From Trichobilharzia szidati (taxonomy: Eukaryota > Platyhelminthes > Trematoda > Strigeidida > Schistosomatidae), in the NCBI GenBank assembly GCA_944472155.2, contig OX235279.1:134760920-134824919 (forward strand): a stretch of 64,000 nt of DNA, written 5' to 3'. This document shows positions 30,887-42,796 of the stretch, one piece after another. The translations under genes and the position numbers were made by a program. Numbering within the stretch: the stretch's first letter is position 1; every line of letters starts with the position of its first letter. The notes under the pieces are model-generated. The model was given only the letters and a program-made list of their open reading frames with translations. It ran no database searches and was not told the origin of the DNA.

Positions 30887-31271
30887 CACATCAAGGTGTA
30901 TAATCCTAGGTATCGACCCACTCTGGACGAGGAGACTCAGCATTGATCTAACATTCTTCCTTAAAGTCTTGCATAAAATATCATTCTCAGGCAGCAAGGA
31001 GATACAGTTCTCACCGGAAGGCTCCTACAATCTGCGTAACCAAACGTGCAGTGTATCTAGGAAAAACTGTAAAACAGCACTCCGTGCAAACTTCTTCACA
31101 GTCATGTATTCTAAGATCTGGAACAGTTTACCACTAGAAATAAGGACCTGTCACTCTATTATAAGCTTTAAACGCTTGCTATATAAACTGTTTGATCCCA
31201 GTGACGATGCCAATCAGACCACACCACTTATTTCTAAAACGCATCAGCTATTAGAACACTATAACGCCTAG
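30882..31271 (+). pseudogene. CR1-like LINE ORF2 C-terminal end, in inverted segment
   Basis: 129 codons: TSRCIILGIDPLWTRRLSID, FFLKVLHKISFSGSKEIQF, VMYSKIWNSLPLEIRTC, natural stop. It matches the last part of ORF2 at 21672-22050. It lies in the plus orientation, whereas the RT body of apparently the same copy (32205-33600) is minus. The reading is intact but 5'-truncated, starting just where the minus-strand copy breaks off (after FDCETD). Confidence 0.88.
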
Positions 31272-31423
31272 ATTCACTACTAAATATTATAACACTGAAT
31301 AAGCTCTAAAACTTCGCAAAAATACATGAAAGCACAACTAGAATATAGGAAATGTTTACTATACGGTTATATATATTTATAAACATTTATATATACATAA
31401 AACATTAATGTCCATTTCATGTT

Positions 31424-32190
31424 CACATACTTTCTCTTTCTGGGATTCTGTTGCTGAGCCTGCACTTCTATATACCTGCTGGTCGAGGTCGAACAGCCCT
31501 ACATTTAAACTGAAATGAAGCTGGACTCCAGACCATTTAAGTAAATTCAAACTCAAATTCTATGAACGATCCCATGCTACCATTTGAAAACGCTGGCCAG
31601 CATTCTGTACAAGGAGTATCCATGATCTGAAATAAAGAAGCAACTGGTTTTCAAACAGTTTTCAATGTATTACTCAACTTACATGCACAGTCTGCCATAC
31701 TGACACAAATGGCGCCAATGGATAGTTCTAGAATCGACCTAGGCCCCATTTGATGCAGTAAAACAATCCAACATGACCTTATCTAGTTTTCATATCCACG
31801 ATCAAATTCCTTTCCTATTATAAAACTACTATTAGACTGCTGAAAAAATGGAATAAATACATCACTGACCTCAAAATAATACATCAATAAAATTTAACTC
31901 AAGGATGCTGTTCACAACAAAGTTATATAGGAGAATTGACTTCAAGCTTTATTTTTTCCAGGTATTTGTATTACATTCATCTGATGTCTGGGTTTTTTGT
32001 TAATGCGAAGACAATATTTCTATATCTCTTTATGTGTTACACAGACAGACTATATTGCAGACTGTTCCGACTGACTCTAATGTCAGAGAGAACAGACAAA
32101 CTGTAAATTCAACATAAATCGAAATATGTGTAATTTATATAATAACTTATCCATGCCTGTACAATTGGTATGTTCCTGTATAAACAGGAG
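31424..32190 (+). repeat. Right arm of 766-bp inverted repeat (LINE 3' UTR)
   Basis: Continuous with the LINE ORF2 end and 3' UTR at 30887-31423. The tail is TAATTATATATTATTAT at 32191-32207, where it meets the minus-strand RT body. Near-identity to the left arm suggests a recent event, gene conversion or an assembly artefact. Confidence 0.9.
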
Positions 32191-32207
32191 TAATTATATA
32201 TTATTAT

Positions 32208-33600
32208 GTTTAGTCCGTTTCGCAGTCAAATCCTGGTATTTTAGACGTGAAGTGTCGTTGCACACTTTCTATTTTAAGCCTGTGACTTACGCAAGTGGTG
32301 CTGAGAATAAATGGACAATATTCTAGCAGTGGCCTGATACATGTTTTATATAAGTTTCGCTTCGTAGTTGTCGAAATCCCTGTGTGTGCATCCTAAGAGC
32401 ATCCTTGATTTACGCGTCTGCGTTGCCACTTGCTCAGAAAATGTCAGGTCACTAGAGTACCTGAGTCCTAGGTCAGCCACACTTTGGAGTTTAGGGAAGT
32501 CAAGTGATTCAAGTACCAGTTTGATAATAATTGAGGGTGCACCGAAACAGATCTAATCACATAATTTAAGGTTGAATTTTAGGTTCCATGTGGAGGACCA
32601 TGCAGTTACTCCATCTAGTTCCTTCTGAACAGCATTCTGAAAGTATCCTAAGTCATCACAGTCGAACATGTAAGCCACTTGTAGACCATCTGAAAAGATG
32701 AACGGTTTGACAAGTGAGAAACAGCTGCATATGTCGTTGACACATAGAGTGAATAGGAGGGGACCTAAGACGCTAACTTGAACTACTCTAGAAGTAACTG
32801 GACTAGGTTTAGAGTTTACAGACCCCGGTCTAATTCTTGGAACCTATTGTTAAGTAATGATTCAAGCCGTACTACTAATGGGTTACGTATTCCTAAGGAG
32901 TTCAGCTTATTTATTAGAAGCAAATGGTCAACGCGGTCGAAGGCTTTGGATATGTCGAAGTAGATGACTAGTACGAGTTGTTGTTTGTCTCGGTGACAGG
33001 TCATGCATGATCTGGATTTTAGGAATCCATATTGATTGGGACTTAGAATATTGCAGCTGAGCATATGTTTGAGAATATCACCTTTAACTATTCTTTTAAT
33101 AGTTATAGACACTATGGGTGTAATATTGATTAGCCTATAGTTGTTGACTTCAGTTTTCGATCCGTATTTGTGTTTGGGTGTTATAAATGTGGTTTTCCAT
33201 TTCCATTTAGTTGTTGACTTAAGTTTTCGATCCGTATTTGTGTTTGGGTGTTATAAATGTGGTTTTCCATTTATCTGGATAGGTTTGGCTTTCTAGGGAC
33301 ATTGTAAAGATCTTAAGTAATAAAAAGGAAACGTCAGATCCACCGTGTTTATAAAAATACGGTGGTATGCCGTCAATACCAGAACTACTAGAGTTTTTAA
33401 GAGTTTTAATGGCTTGGTTAATATTGGAATAAGTGAAATGAAGTGTACTGATTTGTTTCAGCGCTGACGAAGAAGGGAGTTCCATTGTAGGTTGTAAACC
33501 GAGAAGTGAGCTAATGGGCTTCAGGTAGTTAGCTGCAAATGTCTCGTTAAACAGTTCACACATGTCTGCATGTTTGCTGTATAGTTTACTCTAGTTTATA
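32208..33600 (-). pseudogene. CR1-like LINE ORF2, RT region, frameshifted
   Basis: Minus-strand frames 33563-33219 and 33112-32816 give AIKTLKNSSSSGIDGIPPYF, TYPDKWKTTFITPKHKYGSK, NQYGFLKSRSCMTCH and LVIYFDISKAFDRVDHLLL. Then there are broken pieces down to KIESVQRHFTSKIPGFDCET at 32215. A 70-bp tandem duplication (33141-33202 and 33211-33272) disrupts the RT. No full FADD motif survives. The C terminus and 3' UTR are displaced to 30882-32190 in the opposite orientation. Confidence 0.85.
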
Positions 33601-34479
33601 AGGAGAGAAATTTAATGGCTTTGGCGACTCATTCGTAAACATGTATGATAAAAATGTAAATAAATCAGAGGATTTAGTCCATGTTCTAGATTTCATATAT
33701 GAACTTTTGAAAATGAAAGGGCGATAATAAAAATTAGGAAAAACACTGCATAATGGTGCATCATTATGCATATATATGTACAGGATTAGACTGCAGTAAG
33801 TTGCAGTGCATTCCTCAGAGGAAACTGACTACATAGGATGATAGTAACAGAACATTAAAATGAGATTGGTTGTAATTTAAGTTACCGTGTATTTAAGTTG
33901 TCTATTTCTGCAGTCACAATTTGAGCGGGAATTCGTGTAGACGTAAGCTCTTTTCACATACAACATTGGGTAGTCAACAGAGAAGATTTTAATCCCAGTT
34001 ATATTTGAGTTATTTACTGATCGACCTTGCGATAGAACTCTAACCACACTGAAATGCTCATAAATAAATTTTGTTGGGGAAATGTGCAATGATATTTGAT
34101 TAATTTGGTGATTAGAAAGTTCGTTTATATGAGGTTGAATGATTCAAGAGGTATAACAGATGAGGTCGGTAGAGTTTTTCAGGCGATGAAGATGATGTAG
34201 TTACAAAGACGGTAATCAATATATATCTGTTGCAACCACCGTGGTGATGATGTTAGGCTGCGTATTCCTATTCAGGTTTTTATGAGAGCATAACGGATAT
34301 TTCAGGATGAGACTTTCTGATCAAGCTTAAAACTTGGATCAGCACTAGCGCAATGTTAACTACGCTAAAAAGTATGATAGTTCTACCCATTTCTTTCTGT
34401 GGGTAGAGTGGGGAGAACTATTAAAGTACGTAAGTTTGAGGGATAAGCAACGATATCACGAAATTATAACTGCAGGCGG
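33601..34479. other. No gene recognised
   Basis: Short frames only. Confidence 0.4.
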
Positions 34480-34960
34480 ACTATGCCAAGACTATTTTCG
34501 AAGTGTTTATTTAGTAGATAGGTGAATCGTTTTACAGTGTTGCTGCTTTCGACTTCGGTTGACAAGCAGTTCAGCATTTGCCTGGACCTGACGTTCCGAA
34601 TCGTCCCTAGAATTTTACTTGTAAATCCCCTTTGGACACTTTTAATTTTCAGTTTGTCCTTAGCAGAGGTCCTATCAAAGAAAAGTGGACAGTACTAAAG
34701 AAGAGGCTTTATGCGTGTTTTATACAAAAGCGTTTGAGATTCTTGGGTTTGAAAGCTATGAAATAGTAATCTGAGTAATCCTCTGTCTCTAGAAATCTGG
34801 TTGGTAACATAGTGAGAGAATTTGAAATCAGCATAGTACCGGATCTGAGGTCAAGTGTAGAAGGAAAGAGGGTGATATGTTTGTCGCATATCCTTGTGTT
34901 TAGTGTGATACGAAGTTTACAGGAAATGCATTCCATTTTTACAGGCACGATCAGTAATGT
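34480..34960 (-). pseudogene. CR1-like LINE ORF2 C terminus, another family
   Basis: Shifting minus frames give QTQESQTLLYKTRIKPLL, YCPLFFDRTSAKDKLKIKSV and QRGFTSKILGTIRN. These are the same conserved blocks (LYKT-I/V-RPLLEYC and I-SVQR-FT-KI-G) seen at 22000-22200, but the sequence is clearly different. Stops and at least two frameshifts. Confidence 0.65.
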
Positions 34961-35090
34961 TATAAATTAAAGTCCTCAAGTATCATAAATTAATACTTTT
35001 TCAAAAGTTCATATTTTTTAGTTATTGTAAAAGCAATCAGAACAGGTTCTGATAAATGTAAAACTATAAACCGTTTACTAAGGTCACTAT
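34917..35090 (-). repeat. LINE-tail-like repeat, copy 2
   Basis: Partner of 28430-28605. On the minus strand it carries GATCGTGCCTGTAAAAATGG at its end. Confidence 0.55.
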
Positions 35091-36435
35091 CAAAGTTGAG
35101 CGACAAACCAAACTTCGTTCCGTTTCCTGTAGATAGTTATGGTAAACCAGTGAACAGCGTGTATCTGTGTGACTGCTATACCGCCACGTGGTTCAACGCT
35201 ATTTCAGGAAGAGAAGAAAATTCCGCGCAGCTGCAAAATGGTATAAAATGCAATAATGAATAAAACATCATTGAAAGTATATTTACAAGATGCAAGGAGA
35301 AGAAGCTATATAGCACTTGAAATGATAGTTTACATTTGCAATGTTTAATGCTAACCATATTGGTCTAAGCATGGAAACTATCACGTTTCCGATGAAAATA
35401 TTGCTTTGTTCAAACATTGGTGTTGTTGTGTTCTTAATCAAAGCAACCAGACTTAAAGCAAGCAACAAATATGAACAAGGAACAAGTTTTAGATTTCATA
35501 AAGGTTTAGGTAGTTAATATCAGATAGAGTATAATAGTACGTAAATAAAAAGATTATTGTGAGGTAGGTAAGTCATATTTCAGTGAGGAGTGAAAGCAAA
35601 GATCTGGAAGATTAGAAGCCGTAAAACAAGCTGACCTGTAAGATGCCTCACGAATCTGTATGGCCCAACGGGCAGCATCTTGACAAGAAGCTGAGCAGGC
35701 TTGTAGATGGTAGGATCAAAAGCAATTTTTTATAATTTGGATCTGTACAACCCTTATTATTCTGTCTTGTTGAGGGTCCAGAATAATGTTTAAATCTTGA
35801 GCTGTCAAAAAATGCTTGTTCTTTTCCTACAGATTGAAGCGATTTACAATTGTGACCACTACCACATCTGCCGATCAGCATGCGCCACCCTCCCTCCTTT
35901 TTTGATGTTAAGCTATGAGATTCTTTTTGCAAACTGTAGTTGCAGTATTGCATTGCTTTAAGCCCGTCCCAGTCATACAGTATGCTGCATATTAATAGCT
36001 TTCATTACAAGCGCTTCCCATTAGGTCACCAAATACATCGGTACATGAGGATATTCTCAGCAGTATCACCTTTATGCATGCATACATATATACACGTATT
36101 TTAACAAACGCCTAGGAAATTGAGTTTAAGAAGTATAAAGTATAGAAGTAACTAGTAATACAACAACTAAGTTGTAGTCCATTTAGCAGAGTAAAATGTT
36201 TAGTGGAACAATTAGTGATGAAATTATTTATAATGATCCTGGAGAAAACAGCTAGTTATGCTAAATTTCCACGACCAATTTCCATACGGTACGCATCAGA
36301 CATTGCAAAGTAACCCTTTAACTTATATAGTGTTAAAAAATACTGCGAAACATTATAAAAATTATACGTTATAGAAAAGTATATGAGAAAAGGTGGTTAT
36401 TGGCTGAGTAAAATCATTTCGACACAAAAAATAGC
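35091..36435. other. No gene recognised
   Basis: The minus-strand stretch 35600-35960 has protein-like runs (SCQDAARWAIQIREASYRSA) but stops in every register. I could not assign it. Confidence 0.35.
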
Positions 36436-37935
36436 ATTGTATTATTAACTGTATATACATATGTAAAATGTCAAAAGGTGTGGTTGCTAATATAATTGGT
36501 TCTATAAATACTTATATTAACATAACTTATTGAAGACTATACAGAAAGGAAAATCAGTAAATTAGTTAAACGTTCGCTGCGTAAGAAGTAGAGTCGAGTT
36601 ATACGTAACTGACTAAGCTGAAGACTGGAACGCCTTTCATTTACCATTTTACCAACAGTTGTGGTCTTTTAGACAAGCTAGGGTGGACATGTTAATGTGT
36701 CTTTCAAGGCTCCGTTTGAACCCATCGGGGTTTTCACAACATCTAATTGCAGATGGTAGTTGGTTCCAAAGAGTGAAATATTTAATGGTGAAAAAGTTTG
36801 CCCTAATGGATTTTCTGTGGGTAGCCACATTAACAAGGTAGTCGTGGTTTCGCAGCTGATATGATTTAATATTTTCCCACATTATGGATGAGTTACTATA
36901 ACAATGTTTCCTAATGACTTTGAATAGTAGAAATAAGTTGCACTTCACTCTCCTTAACCACAGAGGTTCTAAATTCAGACGCATACACCTGTCAACATAT
37001 TCCACTTGTTGGTCAAACCCTATTATGCGTTTCGTTAGGAATCTCTGAACACTTTCGATTTTTCTTCGGTCTGCAGACCTTAGGTTACTAAACAAGAGAG
37101 CACAATATTCAAGTTTGGGGCGAATACATGTCTTATGCATAGCTAATCTTGCTTCTTGGGTGTAGAAGTTGCGCAGTACAAAGCCAGTAAGTCGTTTACA
37201 GTCAGATACAACCTTATTTGCATGATCGGGAAAGGTTAAATTTGAGTATGTTATCCCGAGATCTGTGACCGTGTATAGTTTCGAGAGGAGCTTACCGTAC
37301 ATATGTAGACACATTCTCGGTTTCCAGCGTCCAAGGTGGGCTATACCGCACTTGTCTGGGTTGAAAGTCAGTTGCCACTTTTTGCTCCAATCGCCTAGAT
37401 TGTTTAAGTCATGTTGGATTTTGCTTTCGATGCTCGTATCATCGTACGCGTAATCATATACTATCTTGAGATCATCTGCCATAATTGATCACAGAGACTA
37501 TGTCATTTATAAATAACAGGAATAGAATAGGGCCAAGAACGCTACCCTGCATTACACCACTAGTTATCGGCTTTGATGAAGACAGCTGGTGGTTGATTTT
37601 GACTAATTGCTCTCTTTTGGTGAGAAAAGAATTTATCCATTTGAGAAGTTTTCCGGTTATTCCGTAGGATTGGATTTTTGTTATGAGTCTGATATGTGGG
37701 ACTTTATCGAAGGCCTTGCTAACGTCGAGAAATAATGTTGTTACTGAATGACCATTATCAATTCATTTTGTAATGTAGTCAAAATAATCTAAGTGGCAAG
37801 TAATACACGACCTTCTACTTAAGAAACCGTATTGGGACGGGGATAGTAGGTCATTTGAAAGCAAGTACTGAATGATTTGAGCCTTTACTATCTTTTCCAT
37901 CACACGTGAAACTACAGACGTGATGTTGATGTTGT
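36436..37935 (-). mobile_element. CR1-like LINE, third family, 5'-truncated
   Basis: The RT-to-3' end of a LINE on the minus strand. RT pieces at 37935-37485 give IVKAQIIQYLLSNDLLSPSQ, YGFLSRRSCITCHLDYFDYI, LFLDVSKAFDKVPH and SGVMQGSVLGPILFLLFIND. A frameshift then precedes ADDLKIVYDYAYD at about 37480. A 277-codon frame (37482-36649) completes the C-terminal domain to a natural stop. The 3' UTR (36436-36606) recurs at 37933-38080. Confidence 0.85.
36649..37482 (-). pseudogene. LINE ORF2, catalytic ADDL to C terminus
   Basis: 277 codons beginning inside the RT active site (ADDLKIVYDY; the F/Y before ADD is lost to a frameshift at about 37485). Then WQLTFNPDKCGIAHLGR, DLGITYSNLTFPDHANKV, MHKTCIRPKLEYCALLFSN and KIESVQRFLTKRIIGF. 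A C-terminal FTIKYFTLWNQLPSAI block and a stop follow. It is 5'-broken but otherwise long, so this copy is relatively young. Confidence 0.85.
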
Positions 37936-38080
37936 TTTATTAACTGTATATACATGTGTAAAATACCAATAGGTGTGGTTGTAAATATAATTGTTTCTAG
38001 AAATACTTATATTAACATAACTTATTGAAGACTAAACAGATTGGAAAATGAGTAAATTAGTTAAACGTTCGCTGCTAAAT
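37933..38080 (-). repeat. Second copy of the LINE 3' UTR (direct repeat of 36436-36600)
   Basis: TTATTAACTGTATATACATG...GTTAAACGTTCGCTGC recurs in the same order and orientation as at 36450-36600, with about ten differences. The LINE 36436-37935 sits exactly between the two. Confidence 0.8.
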
Positions 38081-38089
38081 GATGGGGTT

Positions 38090-39900
38090 TATATTCGCAA
38101 TCAATATGTATATGTTTACTTCAGAAAACCTTTATTTTGACCCAAACCAAATCATTGGGTTGCTGAAATGGGTTGCATGTTTGGATTGGTCAATGTAAAT
38201 CAGTGTTCTGTCCCCACGGCATGTCCCTCTGTCCCCTCCAAAAAGGTGGTATTTATCAACTTCTAGGCCGCCATTAAAGATTTTACTTGTGCGCCGAACT
38301 TCAGTGATCATGATTAATGTCGATCTGCATTAGGAGGCCAATGTCCACTTAAAACTGCTCAATTATTTACGAGTATAAGAGATAGACGCTGGTCAGAGTG
38401 GGAGAACAATACCTTGATGAAACACTCCGCGTCTGTTACTTGTGTGAATGTCTTTGCACTCACTGTCCACTGTTTCTGGATCATTGGAAGACTTTAGTTA
38501 GGTTTATGAGGTGATAGTTAGGGGTGGTCTGTCGTTTGAACAGGGTATGCCATGAGAGATACATATGTGACAATTAAAGATTTCAATATCCGCGTTAGGT
38601 TTTGACACCGTGTCAGCCATCCACTGGGAAATATGTCCTAACTTCAAACTGTTCACTATGCCACCAGGGAATTAATCTGGTGTCATGCATGCTATATGCA
38701 TTATTCCAGATGTGCATTTTAACTGATGCTAGTAAAAATTTCGCCTGATACAGCGAGTTGGAGCAGTGTAATTTTCAAAGTCATGATCGATATAGTTATT
38801 GGGCAGTGTGTCGCCAGAATAGTAATGAAGTGTTGGTTACTGGTTGGGATAGTTATCAGACCATGACAACTTTTGTTCAGAGATCGGCACATGCTCCCTA
38901 CTAAATACACAAATTGCATGAATGGGTTCTATGAGCTTATTTAGCTCACTGAGTGTAGTCCGGAACTTATGTTTAGGGGATTTTCTACAACATTTGGTTG
39001 ACAGAACATTTATAGAGGTTTGGTAAACAATGCTTTCACTTGATGGATGAGCAGAAATATACCGATTACACCGTTGTGTTGTTTGTCCGGGTGTGGCGGT
39101 TAGATATAACTGGCGTTTCTCTTGAGACCAATTAGGGTGATGCACGGTAAGTCCTGCGGCCCTCCAATGTTAAAACTATGCTTGCCTAATTCCAGGTTGA
39201 CTACGTAGCATGCAGAGACTGGTCGTCTAAGTCAATGCAACGGATGACCAGCAGGAATACGCTTTCCGTTTCGCCTAATTGTATTGTGAATGGTTGTAAA
39301 TATAGTCCTTGACCTTGAGTCTTCGTTCTTACTAGCACGCAGGACTTGTGCGATTACCCTATTTCAGATCATTGCTTGATGATTGGGATTACATTAGGCC
39401 TACCTCTAGGAGCTTTGTCAATTATAATTAGTTTTTCTCGACAAGATGGGTTAGGGAAGCTTGTGCCATATATAATAATATTGTTATATTATATTAATGG
39501 GCTTCACCGTTCTGGGCCCGGACTCTAATTAAGGTAACTTGGTGTCACCTGACTCACGTATAGCTGGATGATGGTGGCTAACAGGACAGATAGCACATGC
39601 TATATAAGGTTTCTGATAGTAAGACACCGCTGACACTTTATTTTTTCCACGGGAACTAGGACATCTGTCATTGCATCTTGGGAACTCGCCAACTCGGGGA
39701 GCTGTATTTGACCGTCAGACCGAGCATAATTTGAACAAATTAGTTCCCTGTATGTTTAGGGCAGTATATGACTTATGAGAAGACGGATGGAACGTACGTG
39801 GGTTAGGTTTTGATGTTTCCTGGCTCTTGGTGCTTGTGTGAGAGTGCAAAATATGTATTTCAACAGTATATTCCGTTGACTTACATATATCTACCATTTG
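38090..39900 (-). pseudogene. LINE 5' part (endonuclease region), heavily decayed
   Basis: Near 38140-38330 the minus strand reads LIMITEVRRTSKIFNGGLEV, DKYHLFGGDRGTCRG and IYIDQSKHATHFSNPM, resembling an APE endonuclease (TE(V/A) and the YxLFRxDR block). A longer frame at 39145-38837 and one at 39897-39715 have no recognised motif. They would correspond to the region upstream of the endonuclease. Together with 37933-38080 this is probably the remains of an internally deleted LINE. Confidence 0.5.
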
Positions 39901-40289
39901 AGTATCAGTAAATCATTTTTCTAAGAGTAGCGTTATCGAGCAGTTCCTCCATTTCATAGGATACCGTGATTTTGGTTATGTCTGATGTCAGAAGAGATAA
40001 ATCTTTTGCGATACTGAGTTCTTCAGATGATTAGCAAATATTAGATGTCAGTCCATTAACAGTGTTTATACATGTGACAGACCTAAACATGACAGAAACC
40101 GGGATCATCAAAATTCCGAAAAAACGTCTTGAGAAATTGAAAATATTGCTGCATTGTCGAAGTATCAAAAAACAGCAACAAACGGCCATAGATCGTAAAA
40201 CATAAGGTTAGATTTTCCGTTAACAGTATTACCCGAGGATAAAATTTTTAGTTCCTGCCGGTAGAAAAGGGTTAAGGAAGACCCCGGGT
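39901..40289. other. No gene recognised
   Basis: AT-rich. Confidence 0.4.
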
Positions 40290-40466
40290 CGTCGGTGGCA
40301 CAGCGGTTAGGACTCTCGCCGACCATGCACATGGTCCGAGCTTCGATCCCCCGCCGACGCACACCTGATATCAATGGTCGGCCTGCTACTGATATCACAT
40401 GCTGAAAATTTCATACTTGTACCAAAAATACGGTGTGGAATCAAGCTATAATAAAATAAAATAAAT
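40290..40466 (+). mobile_element. tRNA-derived SINE, family A
   Basis: CGTCGGTGGCACAGCGGTTA at the start, the degraded B box GCTTCGATCCC, the family 3' half with ACGGTGTGGAATCAAGCTAT, and an AATAAAATAAAATAAAT tail. Confidence 0.88.
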
Positions 40467-40859
40467 AGATTCCATAAGTGAATAGTGTTCACAATTCCAA
40501 GCGACAGAATACATTCTTTGTTAAACACGGATATGTCGATATTATGAGAAACTCAGCTAATTCGAACTGTTTCTCCTCATTAAAAGTCGAATCTTCTCAC
40601 TCCATCTAAAATGTCTCTCTTTCGACTTAATTTCCGCGAACATTTAGGGTGATGGTGAATCAGCATCGGAATTCGACCAGTGCTTTTCGAACCCTGGTCT
40701 TAGCATCATTACTGCTACTGGTTATATATGTGCCTGTATAGTCTAATTGAAGGACCTGTTACAAATAGACCTGATTTCCTCGAGCATTCACTGAAAAACT
40801 TTCTATTTGAGCACATAAAACTCTCAGCTATTACTCATTGTAATAACCAATAATTTCTA

Positions 40860-41350
40860 GGTTCCAAGCGGAACTTGCGGCTTCAAAGACTCTTCTCCAT
40901 TCCACTTCTCGTTGTTCTTAAGCGACTTTCCATCGACCCACAAGCTTCTTATCGTGTGATCTTTTCTTTGTCGTCCTCGGACGACCTCCTCGGGATCTGC
41001 TCATGGGCGTAGCATCCTATATCAGCTTGATGTTTCCTCTGCCCACTTCCGACACATTACTTTCTATTCGTTTGTTGGTCACTTCCCACAGAAGTTCTTG
41101 ACTGCTGTCCTTCATGGTTGAGAGACTTCCAGTTTCTAGCAAATGCAAATACTCATGGTGCAACATGCTGCGAGGTGTTTCGGTGAGGAGCGAAATCTCT
41201 GAAATATACTGGATTAGTGACCCAACAGTAGTGCTGAAACTAAGGATCACGTTTCCTGAGTTGAGTGCTGCGGCTCTCGACACCTGCTTGAAAGTAATGA
41301 ATGCTTGTCTTGCTTTCGCAATCGCGGTTGTCCCCTACAAACTCATGTAT
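40860..41350 (-). pseudogene. Degraded LINE ORF2 C terminus (RTE-like?)
   Basis: Minus-strand pieces: IAKARQAFITFKQVSRAAAL, an open run of 88 codons (41283-41017), then GRPRTTKKRSHDKKLVGRWK and EVEWRRVFEAASSAW. The KARxAFxxFK start and the GRPRTT...W C terminus resemble the post-RT part of RTE/Jockey-group LINEs. It differs from the SR2-like copies here. The assignment is tentative. Confidence 0.4.
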
Positions 41351-41674
41351 GTCGCTTGTTTGTAACTGAAACGACAGTGCTTAAGTAAATGAAAGACAGA
41401 AGCTCCTCCAGATGCATTTTGTTTGCTGCCAGATATTTTTATCGTCTTGGATTTCTCACCTGTGTAATGATCTTTCTTTTCACCTTCCAATAAAGCATCC
41501 TTTTGTATTTCCCGCGCTAAAAGGGACTGACTATAAGTAAGCTAACGATCAAAACTTAGACTTGAAACCAATATCTTATAACTTACTCCACTAAAGGTGA
41601 AAATACAAGCTTATATATTTTCTAAAATTTTTTCCATTTTTCCAATTTTCATGCCATAAAACAGTGCACTTGTC

Positions 41675-41740
41675 AAATATGATCGTGCCTGTACAAACGG
41701 TATGTCGATCATGTAAATGCTTAATTTATGTGAATAGAAT
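41675..41740 (+). repeat. LINE 3'-end motif
   Basis: GATCGTGCCTGTACAAACGG followed by TATGTCGATCATGTAAATGC, matching 8086-8140 in reverse and part of 47906-47935. Confidence 0.5.
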
Positions 41741-41997
41741 ATCATTATTGTTACATTTCCAAATGTTTATACATATTTTCAAAAGAATGGATACTGAACA
41801 AAGAGTAGTCTTCTCAATAATGTCATCATCAGGCTCTACAATTATATATACATTATAATGAATGAATGAATTAGTCTTATGAACGACATTAATGTTCAAA
41901 TAACATCAAATCAGTAATATTGATAGATTACAGCTGAACAGCATCAACATAAAATAAGCTGAATGTCAGAAGAATTATGAAAGATAATAGTACAAAT

Positions 41998-42796
41998 TCA
42001 TGAGTTTATAGTTTGCACTGAGGGCCAGGGCAGTAGTAGGGGCTGGACTTGTTTCTTTTGAACACAGAGCACTGGTTGTTTGAGGCGAATTGCAATAGCC
42101 TCTGCTGTTTGGAGCATGTGGTGCTTCGACGATTTTGGTAGTTTATTAGGCACCCGGTAGATTATAGAGAAGAAATCTTCAACGCTGGCTTTGTGACCGA
42201 TTCGCACCAGATGGTCTAATATCGAGCTGTTAATAGTTTTAACTACTCCTTTACTTAGCCATAGTGGGATATGTTCTCGAGCACGAAGAATCAAGTTCCT
42301 AGAGCAACGGCCAACATAACTCGCTCCACAAGCGCAGTTGAATTGATAAATACAATTTGAAGTGGCTAGTCTAGGTACTTCATCTTTCAGTCGAGGTAGC
42401 ACGATCGGTCGTGTAGAGAATGATACGTGTAGTTTGCTAGTATTAATAGTTCTCTTAGCTGATTTTCCTAATTTCTTCGCAATTATTTCGCTTGGTATAT
42501 CGCCCTTGAATTGCAGTTGTATGAATAAAGGCTTCTTGTTTACAGACAATGAGTAGTCCTTTTACGCTTTCTTTGTTATGTCTTTTTTTGATAAATTTAT
42601 CGGGATAACCATTTTCGATCAAGGTATCATATACAATTCTTAATTCATCTTCAATTACTTCTTCTGAGCATATAACTCTTACTCTGTGGCTGAGAGTCTT
42701 CACTAAATTTCTTTTGTAATTGATAAGAACGAAGCTGTGAAAATCAGTTTTAATCAGTTTATACATATAATCATACAAAACGGATTTGTGCCCCAA
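41998..42796 (-). pseudogene. Penelope-like element: RT end and GIY-YIG endonuclease
   Basis: Two overlapping minus frames. The upstream one (42796-42455) has FVLINYKRNLVKTLSHRVRV and IVYDTLIENGYPDKFIKK, the conserved region after the RT in Penelope-like elements. The second (42549-41998) has PRLKDEVPRLATSNCIYQFN followed by CACGASYVGRCSRNL and LRAREHIPL. This is a GIY-YIG nuclease core (Y-Q-F and YVG, Arg of the R-x3-L-x-x-R-x-x-EH helix) with its preceding Cys pair. The frames are joined by a frameshift near 42550, so the copy is inactive. The RT catalytic part is absent. Confidence 0.82.

Noticed and set aside
30121..32190. Inverted-repeat DNA transposon with long TIRs
   Set aside because: The arms are LINE 3' UTR with tails outward and a LINE ORF2 end between, so a rearranged LINE fits better.
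35648..35953. 101-codon minus frame and neighbouring protein-like runs
   Set aside because: No recognised domain; registers change repeatedly. Left unassigned.
36436..38080. LTR retrotransposon with 150-bp LTRs
   Set aside because: The direct repeats are LINE 3' UTRs; the protein between is a non-LTR RT without protease, RNase H or integrase, and no PBS or PPT is seen.
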